Positions 25,619 to 39,580 of a DNA stretch of 64,000 bases are shown here, in pieces. This DNA comes from JAKOUY01 sp037045185 (GTDB taxonomy: Bacteria; Actinomycetota; Acidimicrobiia; Acidimicrobiales; Ilumatobacteraceae). Numbering within the stretch: position 1 is the stretch's first letter; each line of letters begins with the position of its first letter. Both the position numbers and the translations under genes were made by a program. Below the pieces are notes generated by a model. It was not told where the DNA came from, searched no databases, and was given only the letters and a program-made list of their open reading frames with translations. Where the stretch lies: contig JBAOHQ010000002.1 in the NCBI GenBank assembly GCA_037045185.1, forward strand, positions 186,001 to 250,000, in the 5' to 3' direction.

Positions 25619-26512
25619 ATGCCCGAGGGGGACACGATCCACCGCCTGGCGCAGCGGATCAACGAGCGTCTCGCCGGGCAGCGATGCTTGGGTTGTGTCA
25701 CCCGTGACCCTCGCCTGGTCGGGCTCGACCTCCGGGAGGCGGTGCTGGTGGAGGCGGTCGCCGTGGGCAAGCACCTGTTCGTCCGCTTCGACGACGGGCG
25801 CAGTCTGCACGTCCACCTGGGCATGGATGGACGAGTCATCGTCGGCCCCCGGTCGAGCGCGCCCGAGTGGCGGCGGCGGATCGAGCTGAGGTTCGCAGCC
25901 GGGTGGTTGACGGGCGAGGACCTCCCAGAGGTAGGAGTCGTCGCCACGGCCGGCGAGGCCCAGTTCGTCGGCCACCTCGGCCCCGACGTGCTGGGCGACA
26001 CGGCCATCGACGTGCTCGACGCTGCGGCCCGGCTGCGCCGTGAGCCCGACAGGCCGCTGGCAGGCGCCCTGCTGGACCAGCGGCACCTGGCCGGATTCGG
26101 CAACGTGTTCGCCGTGGAGGTGCCGTTCATCGCCGGTGTCTCGGCGTTTCAACCGGTCGGGTCGATCGGCGGGCTGGACGGGTTGGTCGGCGTGGGCGTC
26201 GCGCTGATCCGCTACAGCGCCGGCGACGGACGGCGGAACACCACCGGGCGGCGGTTGTCGGCGGCCGACTACTGGGTGTACGGCCGGGCCGGGCGGCCGT
26301 GCCAGGTCTGCGACACACCGATCACCGGCGCCGACGAGCGCTCGACACCCTGGGGCCGGGTGACCGCGTGGTGCCCGGCGTGCCAGCCGCTGGGGCCGTC
26401 GGCGGCAGTCGATCTCCAGCGGGTCCGGCGCCTGCTGGCCCTGCACCCCGCCAGGCGGCTGGCGCCCTTCCCCTTGGCAGCGCCGGACAGCTCAGAGCGT
26501 GGTGCGCACTGA
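25619..26512 (+). CDS. nei: Endonuclease VIII-type DNA glycosylase (Nei/Fpg family)
   Basis: 297 aa. The N-terminus reads MPEGDTIHR, with Pro2 and Glu3 as the catalytic residues after Met removal; PEGD rather than PELP marks Nei rather than Fpg. The helix-two-turn-helix follows LLDQRHLAGFGNVFAVE. The C-terminal zinc finger is CQVCDTPI and CPACQ. It excises oxidised pyrimidines and cuts the resulting AP site. Its 3' end overlaps the 3' end of the tryptophan dioxygenase gene by 21 bases on opposite strands. Confidence 0.93.
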   Translation: MPEGDTIHRLAQRINERLAGQRCLGCVTRDPRLVGLDLREAVLVEAVAVGKHLFVRFDDGRSLHVHLGMDGRVIVGPRSSAPEWRRRIELRFAAGWLTGEDLPEVGVVATAGEAQFVGHLGPDVLGDTAIDVLDAAARLRREPDRPLAGALLDQRHLAGFGNVFAVEVPFIAGVSAFQPVGSIGGLDGLVGVGVALIRYSAGDGRRNTTGRRLSAADYWVYGRAGRPCQVCDTPITGADERSTPWGRVTAWCPACQPLGPSAAVDLQRVRRLLALHPARRLAPFPLAAPDSSERGAH

Positions 26513-27271
26513 CCACAGTTCGGGGAACAGCACCGCCTCGAGCATGGCCCGCAGGTAGCTGACGCCGGCCGTGCCACCGGTGCCGGACTTGAAGCCGATG
26601 ATCCGCTCCACCGTCGTGAGGTGGCGGAACCGCCACTGGCGGAACGCGTCCTCCAGGTCCACCAGCTCCTCACCCAGCTGGTACAGGTCCCAATGCCGAT
26701 CCGGGTCGCGGTACACCACCAGCCATGCCGCCTCCACGCCGGCGTCGGCGCGGTACGGCTGGGTCACGTCACGGCTCAGGACGTTGGCGGGCACGTCCAC
26801 GCCGCGCCGAGCCATCAGCGCCAGCGCCTCGTCGTACAGCGAGGGCGCCTGGAACGCGGCGCGGACATCGGCCAGCCGGTTGGGCCGGTCGGCGTGCGGG
26901 GCCAGCATCGCCGCGTTCTTGTTGCCGCAGGCGAACTCGATGCAGCGGTACTGCCAGCTCTGGAAGCCGCTGCTGTGGCCGAGGTGGCGGCGCACCGCGC
27001 TGTACTCGGGCGGCGTCATCGTGGCCAGCACGTCCCACGCGGCGACGAGTTGCTCCATGATCCGACTGACCCGGCTGAGCTTCTTGAAGGCCGGGGCCAT
27101 CGAATCCGCGGCGATGTCACCCATTGCGGCGCGCAGCTCGTGGAGCATCAGCTTCATCCACAGCTCGCTCGTCTGGTGCTGGACGATGAACAGAAGCTCG
27201 TTGTGATCACCCGACAGCGGGTGCTGGGCACCGAGCAGTTGGTCCAGATCGAGGTAGTCGCCGTAGTCCAT
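26492..27271 (-). CDS. kynA: Tryptophan 2,3-dioxygenase
   Basis: 259 aa. The substrate-binding region HNELLFIVQHQTSELWMKLM (with the active-site His in QHQTSELW) and SSGFQSWQYRCIEF are diagnostic. The heme-ligating His is in WRFRHLTTVERIIGFK, followed by GTGGTAGVSYL. It opens the indole ring of L-tryptophan with O2, the first step of the kynurenine pathway. No kynurenine formamidase or kynureninase is visible in the window. Its ATG overlaps the SnoaL stop by one base, so the two are coupled. Confidence 0.96.
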   Translation of the reverse strand: MDYGDYLDLDQLLGAQHPLSGDHNELLFIVQHQTSELWMKLMLHELRAAMGDIAADSMAPAFKKLSRVSRIMEQLVAAWDVLATMTPPEYSAVRRHLGHSSGFQSWQYRCIEFACGNKNAAMLAPHADRPNRLADVRAAFQAPSLYDEALALMARRGVDVPANVLSRDVTQPYRADAGVEAAWLVVYRDPDRHWDLYQLGEELVDLEDAFRQWRFRHLTTVERIIGFKSGTGGTAGVSYLRAMLEAVLFPELWSVRTTL

Positions 27272-27660
27272 CAGCTCATCACCTCCGCGGCTGCGAGGGG
27301 ATTGAAGTACTCGCGCTGCCCGCTGATCAGGCCATCCCGAAAGGTGTACACGATGACGTAGCGGTTCTGGTAGCGCTTGCCGGTGGGGACGTAGGTCCCG
27401 TGGCCGTCGGCCTCGACGACGACCGTGGTGTCGTCGACCCGGTGGACGGTCTGCGGGGCGACGGTGATGCGAAACGCCTGCAGTGCGGATCGCAGCCGCT
27501 CGACGACCGCCGACCGACCTTCCAGGCGGACCGGTGGGGTGGCGAAGGGGAACTCGACGACGACGTCGTCGGTGTAGGCCGCCCCCATGGCCTCGGCATC
27601 ACCCTGCGCGGCAGAGCCGAGCACTCGGTCGATCATGGCAAGCTGTTCGGCCCTGGTCAT
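27271..27660 (-). CDS. SnoaL-like/NTF2-fold protein
   Basis: 129 aa. It has the usual pattern of an N-terminal helix (AMIDRVLGSAAQGDAEAM), YTDDVVVEFPFATPPVRLEG, and final strands YVIVYTFRDGLISGQREYFN. The fold serves as isomerase, hydrolase or binding domain, so function cannot be assigned. Coupling with tryptophan dioxygenase suggests a link to tryptophan degradation. TACACT at 27668-27673 ends 7 bases before the ATG. Confidence 0.82.
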   Translation of the reverse strand: MTRAEQLAMIDRVLGSAAQGDAEAMGAAYTDDVVVEFPFATPPVRLEGRSAVVERLRSALQAFRITVAPQTVHRVDDTTVVVEADGHGTYVPTGKRYQNRYVIVYTFRDGLISGQREYFNPLAAAEVMS

Positions 27661-27667
27661 GGCGCGG

Positions 27668-27673
27668 AGTGTA
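27668..27673 (-). promoter_or_regulatory. Leaderless -10 (TACACT) for SnoaL-kynA operon
   Basis: TACACT ends 7 bases before ATG 27660. Confidence 0.5.
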
Positions 27674-27715
27674 CGACGCCAGCCATCATGGGGCAGTCCG
27701 ACGAAGGGGAGTGCC

Positions 27716-28174
27716 GTGGCCTACTGGTTGATGAAGTCCGAGCCCGACGTGTTCGGCTACGACGACTTGGTGCGCGTCAAGCGTGAGGGGTGGGACGGGG
27801 TCCGCAACTACCAGGCCCGCAACTTCCTGCGCCAGATGGCCAAGGGTGATCAGGCGATCTTCTACCACTCCAACGCCACCCCGCCGGGCGCCGCCGGGGT
27901 GTGCAAGATCGTCAGGACCGCAGAGCCCGACCCGAAGCAGTTCGATCCGTCATCGAAGTACTACGACCCGTCCTCCAATCCCGACGACCCGCGGTGGGAC
28001 TGGGTGACGGTCGCCCCGGTGAAGCGACTCCGCCTGGTCCCGCTCGAGGAACTGCGAACGATGCCCGAGTTGGCCGAGTGCCGCCTGCTGGCCAGGGGCA
28101 ACCGGCTGTCGGTGATGCCGCTCACCGACAGCGAGTTCCACGCCATCGTGGCTGCCGGGTCGCGCCGGGCGTAG
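27716..28174 (+). CDS. EVE domain protein
   Basis: 152 aa, essentially one EVE domain of the PUA-like superfamily. It starts YWLMKSEPDVFGYDDL and continues WDGVRNYQARNFLRQM and GDQAIFYHSNATPPGAAGVC, the aromatic-cage and core motifs. EVE domains bind modified DNA or RNA bases. GTG 27716 is chosen because the conserved YWLMKSEP motif starts two codons later and an AGGGGAG ribosome binding site lies just upstream. It stands alone, so a role in RNA metabolism is as likely as restriction. Confidence 0.9.
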   Translation: MAYWLMKSEPDVFGYDDLVRVKREGWDGVRNYQARNFLRQMAKGDQAIFYHSNATPPGAAGVCKIVRTAEPDPKQFDPSSKYYDPSSNPDDPRWDWVTVAPVKRLRLVPLEELRTMPELAECRLLARGNRLSVMPLTDSEFHAIVAAGSRRA

Positions 28175-28177
28175 GTG

Positions 28178-29050
28178 TCAGGGCTTCCCCGCGCCGGGTA
28201 CGTCCGCTGCGAGTGCCGCGATGCGGGCGGTGCGCCGGCCGCGCAGATCCTCGGGGCGCCACGACTCCCCGGCGCAGATGTAGAGCGTGCGCCGTCCCTC
28301 ACCGCCCAGCACGCACGCCACCGGCATCTCGTCCCCGAACCCAATGACGTCCGTGACGGCGCCGCCGTCGAGGACGCGCAGGACGCGCTTGCCGTACGGG
28401 TCGGCGACCCACACCGCGCCATTGGCGTCCAGGCAGATGCCGTCAGGGGGGGCGAAGCCGACCGCAGGATCGGACGGAGTCAGCACGGCGAAGGTCCGCC
28501 GGTTCGACAACGTGCCGTCGTCTGCCCGATCGAAGGCCGTCAGGCAGCCGCCGGCGCTCTCACCGACGATCACGGTGCGCTCGTCGGGCGTCAGGACGTG
28601 CCCGTTCGGGGCGCGCAGGTGGTCGGCGGCGACGGTGACCTCACCGCTGGGGGAGACCATCAAGGTCTGGCCGTTGTTCGGGTCGACGCCGCCGTGCAGG
28701 CGGTAGCCCATGTCGCCGACGTAGGCGGTGCCGTCGGCGGCGACGATCATGTCGTTCAGCGTCCCCCGGGACAGCGCTGACAGATCGGCGTGAACCACCA
28801 GGTTGCCGTCGGGCTCCTGGCGCAGCAGCTGCTGGTGTTCCATCGACACCACGAGCAACCGCCCGTCGGGCAACCAGCCGAGCCCGCTCGGCTCGTCGCC
28901 ATCGATCACCGCGACCGTCTCGACGCCACCCCCGGAGAGCCGCACGACCCGCCGGTCGTGCATGTCGACGAACCACAGGCTGCCGTCATGCCAGCGCGGT
29001 GACTCGGTGAACAGGAATCCCTCGGCGACGGTCGGAGCGTGGAGAGCCAT
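28178..29050 (-). CDS. SMP-30/gluconolactonase-like protein
   Basis: About 290 aa forming a six-bladed propeller. The metal-binding Glu is in EGFLFTESPRWHDGSLWFVD near residue 10, and the family motifs GDEPSGLGWLPDGRLL, NDMIVAADGTAYVGD and PDGICLDANGAVWVAD follow. It probably hydrolyses a sugar or other lactone. The C-terminal residues converge on the EVE gene (3 bases apart). ATG 29050 is preferred because the upstream extension lacks family sequence. Confidence 0.87.
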   Translation of the reverse strand: MALHAPTVAEGFLFTESPRWHDGSLWFVDMHDRRVVRLSGGGVETVAVIDGDEPSGLGWLPDGRLLVVSMEHQQLLRQEPDGNLVVHADLSALSRGTLNDMIVAADGTAYVGDMGYRLHGGVDPNNGQTLMVSPSGEVTVAADHLRAPNGHVLTPDERTVIVGESAGGCLTAFDRADDGTLSNRRTFAVLTPSDPAVGFAPPDGICLDANGAVWVADPYGKRVLRVLDGGAVTDVIGFGDEMPVACVLGGEGRRTLYICAGESWRPEDLRGRRTARIAALAADVPGAGKP

Positions 29051-29087
29051 AGGTGGGTTGTACCACGTGTGCTCCTCGCGCTGAGGA

Positions 29088-30995
29088 TCAGCCGAGCAGG
29101 CCTCCCGAGCCGTGGACGTGGTCACACAACCGCTCTTCACCCGGCTTGATCTGCCCGGCCCCGATCCCTTCGAGGGCGGCAAACGGACCGCACGGATGGG
29201 GCACGATCCAGACGTGGATCATCGGCGCCGGGCGGAACTTCTGCAGCGGGGCGGCGCAGTTGCCGTCGGCATCGGTGAGCCCGGCGACGCGCGGCTGCGC
29301 CGGGTCGGCGGTGAAGCACAGGTTGTCGTGAATGTGCCACTGGGTGAGCGCCCCGCCGAGCTCGGGAACCTGGTCCAACGTGACGGTGTCGGGCAGCATG
29401 TACATCGCGCTGACGAGCTTCTTCGAGCCGTCCGCTTGCGGTTGGTAGACCAGGCTCTCGGGCTGGTCGGGGTCCAGCGCCACGTCGTCGTTGATCCAGT
29501 CCCACTTGATGTAGTGCTCGACGCCGGTTGCCGCGTCGCCGATGCTCGTGAACCCGGCGGCCTCGGCCGTGCGGTAGTCGGCCCAGCGCGGCAGACGAAC
29601 GACGGTCACGGCGATGAGGTTCTCGGCGGCGGCCTGCTGCGCCGGGGTCACCCCGGGCGTGCCGCTGAGGTCGATAGGCATCGCCGGGTCGTAGGGCTTC
29701 GGCGTGGCGGACGCCGGTGTCGTTTCGCTGGGGGTGCTCGCCGAGGATGGGGTGCCGGCGGAGGACGGCGCCGCGGACGCGTGGTGATGGTCGTGGCACA
29801 TGTCCGTGCGCTGCGCGTCGGACACTGCCGCCTGACCGGCGCCGATGCCCTCGAGCGCGGCGAAGACCCCGCAGGGATGGGGGGTGATCCAGACGTGCAC
29901 CATCGGGAACTGGGCACCGGCGTTGACGCCCGAGGCGCACGTGCCGTCCTCGCCCACCACGCCCACCACGGTGAGCCGCCCGTCGACCTGGCCCCAGCAC
30001 AGGTTGCCGTGGTTGTGCCAGGTCATCAGCGGACCGGCGAAATCGGTCAGCGTCGGGTCGTCGGATGGTCGGGCGCTGGCGATGAACATAGCCCCGGCCA
30101 GTGTCCGTTGGTCCCCGTTCACCGTGTAGACCAGCGACTCTGGTTGCCTGGGGTCGAGCATCACGTCGTCGTTGATCAACGGTGTCTTGATGTAGTGCTC
30201 ACTGCCCGTTGATGCGTCGCCGATGCTGCGGTACCCGTCGGCGATCGCCGCCTCCGTGGTGGACCACCTCGGTAGGGCCATCATCGATGCCGCCACGAGG
30301 GTGGCTGCGCGCTCCTGCTGCAGGGGGGTCACGCCGGGGACGCCGGAGAGGTCCAACGGCCTGGCCGGATCCCACGGGCGTGGCCAGTTCGCGGAGCTCG
30401 GTGCCGGTTCGGTGCCGACGGGTGCCGACGGGTGCGTGTGGGCGGTGCTGCCGGTGACGGTGATGTCGTGGGTGGGGCTGGTGCTCCCGGTGACCGTGGT
30501 GTCGTGCGTATGGGCGGCGGCGTCGTGGGAATGGACGGTCGACCCGCCGATCACCATCGCCGGAACCGCCATGCCGAGCACGGCCACCGAGTACAGCGCC
30601 GGCCGGGGACTCGGCAGCGGGCGCCGCCCAATCAACAGTGCGGCCAGCGCCGCGCCGGCGGCAACGGCACCCAGCGCGGCACAGGCGGTGTCGGCGAAGG
30701 CCGGGGCCTCACGAACCTCCAGGCCGCTGACCCACGGGACACCGCGCAACCGGGTGACCAGCCACGCTGCGACCGGTGCGCCGTTGGCCACGGCCAGCGC
30801 GGCACCCACCGCCTGCCCCGGTCGGAGCAGGGCGACGACACCCACCAGGATCTGCGCCGCGGCAGCGGCGACGAACAGCCTCGCCAGGGCTGGATGCTCG
30901 GCGTGCACGCCGGCGCAGGCGCCGTGGATGGCACCGGCCGCGATCGAGCTGATCGCGGCGATCTGCAGTGTGGGGTACCGAACCTCGCCAGCCAT
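29088..30995 (-). CDS. Membrane protein with a tandemly duplicated His-rich exported domain
   Basis: 635 aa. Residues 1-150 hold about four transmembrane helices. A His-rich linker follows with a near-repeat (HTHDTTVTGSTSPTHD, then VTGSTAHTHPS). Two homologous domains of about 170-190 residues come next, at roughly 205-400 and 440-630. Both contain LDLSGxPGVTPxQQ, SIGDAxTGxEHYIK, DPxQPESLVY, WHNHGNLC or WHIHDNLC, HVWIxPHPCG and FAALEGIGAGQ, so the conserved His and Cys look like metal ligands. The linker between them contains CHDHHH. I do not recognise the domain. Copper or other metal handling at the cell surface is inference. Confidence 0.85.
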   Translation of the reverse strand: MAGEVRYPTLQIAAISSIAAGAIHGACAGVHAEHPALARLFVAAAAAQILVGVVALLRPGQAVGAALAVANGAPVAAWLVTRLRGVPWVSGLEVREAPAFADTACAALGAVAAGAALAALLIGRRPLPSPRPALYSVAVLGMAVPAMVIGGSTVHSHDAAAHTHDTTVTGSTSPTHDITVTGSTAHTHPSAPVGTEPAPSSANWPRPWDPARPLDLSGVPGVTPLQQERAATLVAASMMALPRWSTTEAAIADGYRSIGDASTGSEHYIKTPLINDDVMLDPRQPESLVYTVNGDQRTLAGAMFIASARPSDDPTLTDFAGPLMTWHNHGNLCWGQVDGRLTVVGVVGEDGTCASGVNAGAQFPMVHVWITPHPCGVFAALEGIGAGQAAVSDAQRTDMCHDHHHASAAPSSAGTPSSASTPSETTPASATPKPYDPAMPIDLSGTPGVTPAQQAAAENLIAVTVVRLPRWADYRTAEAAGFTSIGDAATGVEHYIKWDWINDDVALDPDQPESLVYQPQADGSKKLVSAMYMLPDTVTLDQVPELGGALTQWHIHDNLCFTADPAQPRVAGLTDADGNCAAPLQKFRPAPMIHVWIVPHPCGPFAALEGIGAGQIKPGEERLCDHVHGSGGLLG

Positions 30996-31001
30996 GCGCC
31001 G

Positions 31002-31007
31002 AGTCTA
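31002..31007 (-). promoter_or_regulatory. Leaderless -10 (TAGACT) for duplicated-domain protein
   Basis: TAGACT ends 6 bases before ATG 30995. Confidence 0.5.
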
Positions 31008-31056
31008 CGGACCCTCCCTCCCACCCACCCGCCCTCGCGGGGCGGGGGTGGCGTGG

Positions 31057-31848
31057 TTACCAGTCGGCGGCGGCGAGGGCGTCGAGCGCCGGTCTGGCCA
31101 GTTCGGGACGACAGATCAGCAGGTCGGGGAGCCAGGGGTCGCGCTGGTTGTAGACCAGCGGGCTGCCGTCGATGCGGCTGACATGCAGGCCGGCGGCGGC
31201 GGCCACGGCGACGGGTGCGGCCGAATCCCACTGGTACATCCCGCCGTCGTGGACGTAGATGTCGGCCTCCCCGACGACCACGGCCATCGCCTTGGCCCCT
31301 GCCGAGCCGAGGCGGACCGCGTCGCAGCCGAGAGCCTGGGCGACGACCACCGCCGAGTACGGGTTGCGGGTGCGCGAGGTGATCAGCAGCGGCCGGTCGC
31401 GCACCCCGGCGGGCACCTCGGGGGGATGGTCGGTGGTGAACGTGGTCGCCAGCGCCGGCAGGCTGACCGCGCCGGCCGACAGCGAGGTCCCGTTCCACAG
31501 CGCCACGTGCACCGCCCAATCGTGGCGGCCGGGCTCGCTGAACTCGTTGGTCCCGTCCAGCGGATCGATGATCCAGACCCGGTCGTTGGCGAACCGCCGA
31601 GGGTCCTCCAGACCCTCCTCGGACAGCACGGCATCCCCCGGCCGGGCGGCATGCAGCTGCTCGACGAGGTAGTGGTGGCTGATCATGTCGCCGTGGTCCT
31701 TCACCTGCCACCGCGGCGCCCCCTGGGAGACCAGGTGGGCGCGCACCTCGACCAGGAGGCGGCCGGCCTCGGTGGCCAGCCGCCCGGCGAGTTCGGCGTC
31801 GGATTCGGCGGGACCGGTTTCGGCGGGACCGGCGGCGGTGACCGTCAT
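31057..31848 (-). CDS. cysQ: Inositol-monophosphatase-family phosphatase, CysQ-like
   Basis: 263 aa. The metal-binding motifs of the FIG superfamily are present: LSEEGLED (EE), WIIDPLDGTNEFSEP (DPLDGT), and YQWDSAAPVAVAAAAG near the C-terminus (WD-AAP). The GTNEFS extension and the size fit 3'(2'),5'-bisphosphate nucleotidase (PAP recycling) better than plain inositol monophosphatase, though either is possible. The ATG overlaps the upstream small membrane protein stop (ATGA). Confidence 0.85.
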   Translation of the reverse strand: MTVTAAGPAETGPAESDAELAGRLATEAGRLLVEVRAHLVSQGAPRWQVKDHGDMISHHYLVEQLHAARPGDAVLSEEGLEDPRRFANDRVWIIDPLDGTNEFSEPGRHDWAVHVALWNGTSLSAGAVSLPALATTFTTDHPPEVPAGVRDRPLLITSRTRNPYSAVVVAQALGCDAVRLGSAGAKAMAVVVGEADIYVHDGGMYQWDSAAPVAVAAAAGLHVSRIDGSPLVYNQRDPWLPDLLICRPELARPALDALAAADW

Positions 31849-32147
31849 GAGCGGCCGAGCCGCGCTGCGTCGCGCACCAGGCCGCGCACATCCGCCTCGT
31901 CGGCCCCGGCGGCGACCAGCCGGGCGACTCGGGCCTCGACAGCCTCGCCGGCCGCCTCGTCGAAGACGTCGATCCGCCCGGGGAGCACGGCGGCATGCAC
32001 GAGCAGGGCAATGGCGGCGACCACGATGACCCCGCCGATCGAGAGCACCACCCCGTTGTTGTTGCCGGCGACCGAGCTGACGATCAGCCCGGCGATACCC
32101 ACCACGAACACGGCGGCGCACACGCGGGGGATGAGTCGGCGGGCCAT
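31845..32147 (-). CDS. Small two-helix membrane protein
   Basis: 100 aa. Two transmembrane segments (AAVFVVGIAGLIVSSVAG and VVLSIGGVIVVAAIALLVHAA) are separated by a short Asn-rich turn, followed by a cytoplasmic acidic/Arg helical tail (EARVARLVAAGADEADVRGL). No known domain. It lies between ettA and cysQ and overlaps the latter by 4 bases. Confidence 0.72.
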   Translation of the reverse strand: MARRLIPRVCAAVFVVGIAGLIVSSVAGNNNGVVLSIGGVIVVAAIALLVHAAVLPGRIDVFDEAAGEAVEARVARLVAAGADEADVRGLVRDAARLGRS

Positions 32148-32170
32148 CGGCACAGTCTGCCAGTCGGCGA

Positions 32171-33847
<1,677 letters not shown>

Positions 33848-33963
33848 GGGACCGTCCAGACTACCGACGGGTTCCCGAGGCGAGCCTGGGTCGATCCGCA
33901 GAGGGTGGGACGGGTGGTGCTACGTTGAGCCGCGTTCGGGTCGGACAGACACAGGAGGCAGGC

Positions 33964-34728
33964 ATGCTCGCCGAGTACTTTGGATTCTTCAGCCGCAACT
34001 CACTGGGGAACTTCGGGTTCCGCTGGTTGCACATCCTCGCCGGCATCGCCTGGATCGGCCTGCTGTACTACTTCAACTTCGTCCAGGTACCGGCGCTCGC
34101 CGAGTACGGCGACGAGGGCAAGGCCCGCAACCTCACCCTGGACAAGGTCGCTCGCCGGGCGCTGTGGTGGTTCCGCTGGGCGGCGGCGTCCACGTTCGTC
34201 ACCGGGATCCTGATCACCGTCGTGACCGAGAAGTACTTCTCCAACAACTTCGGCAAGTCCGGCCGGGGCCTCGGCATCAGCACCGGCATGCTCCTCGGCA
34301 CGATCATGATGCTGAACGTGTGGGGCGTCATCTGGCGCAACCAGAAGGTCGTCCTGGCCAATGCGGCCAACGTGCTGAACGGCGGCGCCGCCGACCCAAA
34401 CGCCGCGGCCGCCGGGCGCAAGGCCTTCATGGCCAGCCGCCAGAACGTGGTGTTCAGCGTGACGATGCTGTTCTTCATGGTGTTCACCAGCCACAGCGCG
34501 TACTCGGCCACGGTGCTGTCCGGCGGCAAGTCCGGCGCCTACTGGCTGATCGCCCTGGTGATCATCGCCGTCCTGGAGCTGAACTGCCTGGGCATGCTGC
34601 CGTGGAAGACCGAGATGAACAAGGGCCTCAACGCCCTGTACGACAACGGCGTCAAGGGCACGATCATCTCGGCCTTCGGGTTGTGGGTCGTCTTCTTGAT
34701 CCTCACCGAGGTGCTGTTCAAGCCGTGA
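33964..34728 (+). CDS. PuuD-type (urate oxidase N-terminal-like) membrane protein
   Basis: 254 aa with about seven transmembrane helices. The opening GFRWLHILAGIAWIGLLYYFNF is the typical first helix of the PuuD/Urate_ox_N family (first part quoted), and ARRALWWFRWAAA and FTSHSAYS supply other conserved His and Trp. PuuD urate dehydrogenases carry a C-terminal cytochrome c domain; there is no CxxCH here, so the protein would need an external electron acceptor or does something else. An AGGAGG ribosome binding site precedes ATG 33964. Confidence 0.75.
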   Translation: MLAEYFGFFSRNSLGNFGFRWLHILAGIAWIGLLYYFNFVQVPALAEYGDEGKARNLTLDKVARRALWWFRWAAASTFVTGILITVVTEKYFSNNFGKSGRGLGISTGMLLGTIMMLNVWGVIWRNQKVVLANAANVLNGGAADPNAAAAGRKAFMASRQNVVFSVTMLFFMVFTSHSAYSATVLSGGKSGAYWLIALVIIAVLELNCLGMLPWKTEMNKGLNALYDNGVKGTIISAFGLWVVFLILTEVLFKP

Positions 34729-34754
34729 CCCGGTGACCGATCCGGCGGCGATGG

Positions 34755-35135
34755 CTACTTGACGGTCAGCGTGGCCTTCATGTTGCTGTGCCCGGGGATG
34801 GTGCAGATCAGCGTGTAGACACCCGGCGCGAGGGTGAACGTTCCGCTGTCGGTGGCCTTCGGGTTGGCGTCCAGCACGGTGCCGCTGTCCTTGCCGTCGG
34901 CGGCGACGGCGTGCAGGTTGTGACCGACGAGGTCGTCGTTACGCAGTTCGATGACGACCTTGCCGTTGGTGGCCGTCGCCGTGTACGCCGGCTGATCCCA
35001 GGCGATGCGGTCACTGACGACCACCAGGTCGGCCTTGACGGTGGTGCCCTTGGTGGTGTCGTCGCCGCCGCACGCTGCCAGGGACAACCCGGCCACGACT
35101 GCGGGAACGAGGAGTGCTGGCCTGAGCATCGACAT
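34755..35135 (-). CDS. Cupredoxin-like lipoprotein
   Basis: 126 aa. The lipobox LAACGG places the lipidated Cys near residue 21. The mature part is a cupredoxin: LVGHNLHAVA carries the first His ligand and YTLICTIPGHSNMKATL carries Cys, His and Met, a complete type-1 copper set. It is a small electron carrier on the outer membrane face. It converges on the PuuD-like gene, an arrangement worth noting because that protein lacks its own cytochrome domain. TAGCAT ends 8 bases before the ATG. Confidence 0.88.
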   Translation of the reverse strand: MSMLRPALLVPAVVAGLSLAACGGDDTTKGTTVKADLVVVSDRIAWDQPAYTATATNGKVVIELRNDDLVGHNLHAVAADGKDSGTVLDANPKATDSGTFTLAPGVYTLICTIPGHSNMKATLTVK

Positions 35136-35143
35136 GGCGCAGG

Positions 35144-35202
35144 ATGCTACAAGTGGATCGCCAGGTCGCCCCCGAACCGTGCCGAGCCTGCCGCGGTACC
35201 AT
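35144..35202. promoter_or_regulatory. Divergent leaderless -10 pair, cupredoxin / kgd
   Basis: Minus-strand TAGCAT at 35144-35149 ends 8 bases before ATG 35135. Plus-strand TACCAT at 35197-35202 ends 7 bases before GTG 35210. Confidence 0.5.
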
Positions 35203-35209
35203 CCCTGCC

Positions 35210-38846
<3,637 letters not shown>

Positions 38847-38858
38847 CCCGCCGACATA

Positions 38859-39505
38859 TCAGGGGAGGGCCAAGTTCAGGGTGCTGGACAATTCGGCGAG
38901 GGCCTGATCGGGGTCGGCCACCTTGATGGTGCGCATCCCCATCGCCGCGGCCGGCTTGAGGTTGATCCCCAGGTCGTCGAGGAACACGCACTCCGTTGGC
39001 GCCACGCCGAGGCCGGCGCAGGCCAGTTCGTAGAACGCCGTCTGCGGCTTGCGCAGGCCCACCTTGCTGGACTCCACCACGAGGTCGAAGCTGGCCAGCA
39101 CCGCCAGCACGTCGGGGCGGCGCTGCTCGCCCAACACGTTGTTGGTGAGGCAGGCGGTGCGGTACCCGGCGGCCTGGACAGCGTGCAGGGCGGCGACCAT
39201 CCGCGGCCGGAGGGCGCCTTCCAGGAGGCCGAGGACGTCCGCCCCGGGAACCCGGTGGCCCAGCGCCGCCGATTCCTCGGCGAACACCGCGTCGAAGTCC
39301 TGGGGGAGAGTTCGCTGCGCTCCAGCCGGGCCCAGGCGTTGTCGTCGGGATGGTGGGTGTTCACCATGCGGATGAACCCGTGCGGCAGACCGTGACTGGC
39401 CTCGTAGTGGGCGAAGGCCTCGAACGGGCTGGTCAGGATGACCCCGCCGAAGTCCCACAGCACCGTGGTGACGGTGGCGGGTGTGGGGGCGTCGGTGTCG
39501 GGCAC
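38859..39505 (-). CDS. HAD-family hydrolase, one frameshift
   Basis: About 215 aa after repair. The first frame has VLWDFGGVILTSPF, where the nucleophile motif DxG(x) reads DFGG. The second frame has CLTNNVLG (motif II), SSKVGLRKPQTAFYELA (motif III Lys) and CVFLDDLGINLKPA (motif IV DD). The break is near 39305 in a C-run. Unlike most breaks here it is best explained by one missing C (six Cs read as five), giving ELSPQDFDAVF. It resembles haloacid dehalogenase-like phosphatases of the YihX type. Confidence 0.85.
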
Positions 39506-39512
39506 GGCGCAG

Positions 39513-39518
39513 AGTGTA
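39513..39518 (-). promoter_or_regulatory. Leaderless -10 (TACACT) for HAD gene
   Basis: TACACT ends 7 bases before GTG 39505. Confidence 0.5.
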
Positions 39519-39580
39519 AGGACTGCCTCCTCCTACCACCCGCCCGATCCGGGCGGGCGTGTGCTTGACTGGCAGGCGTT

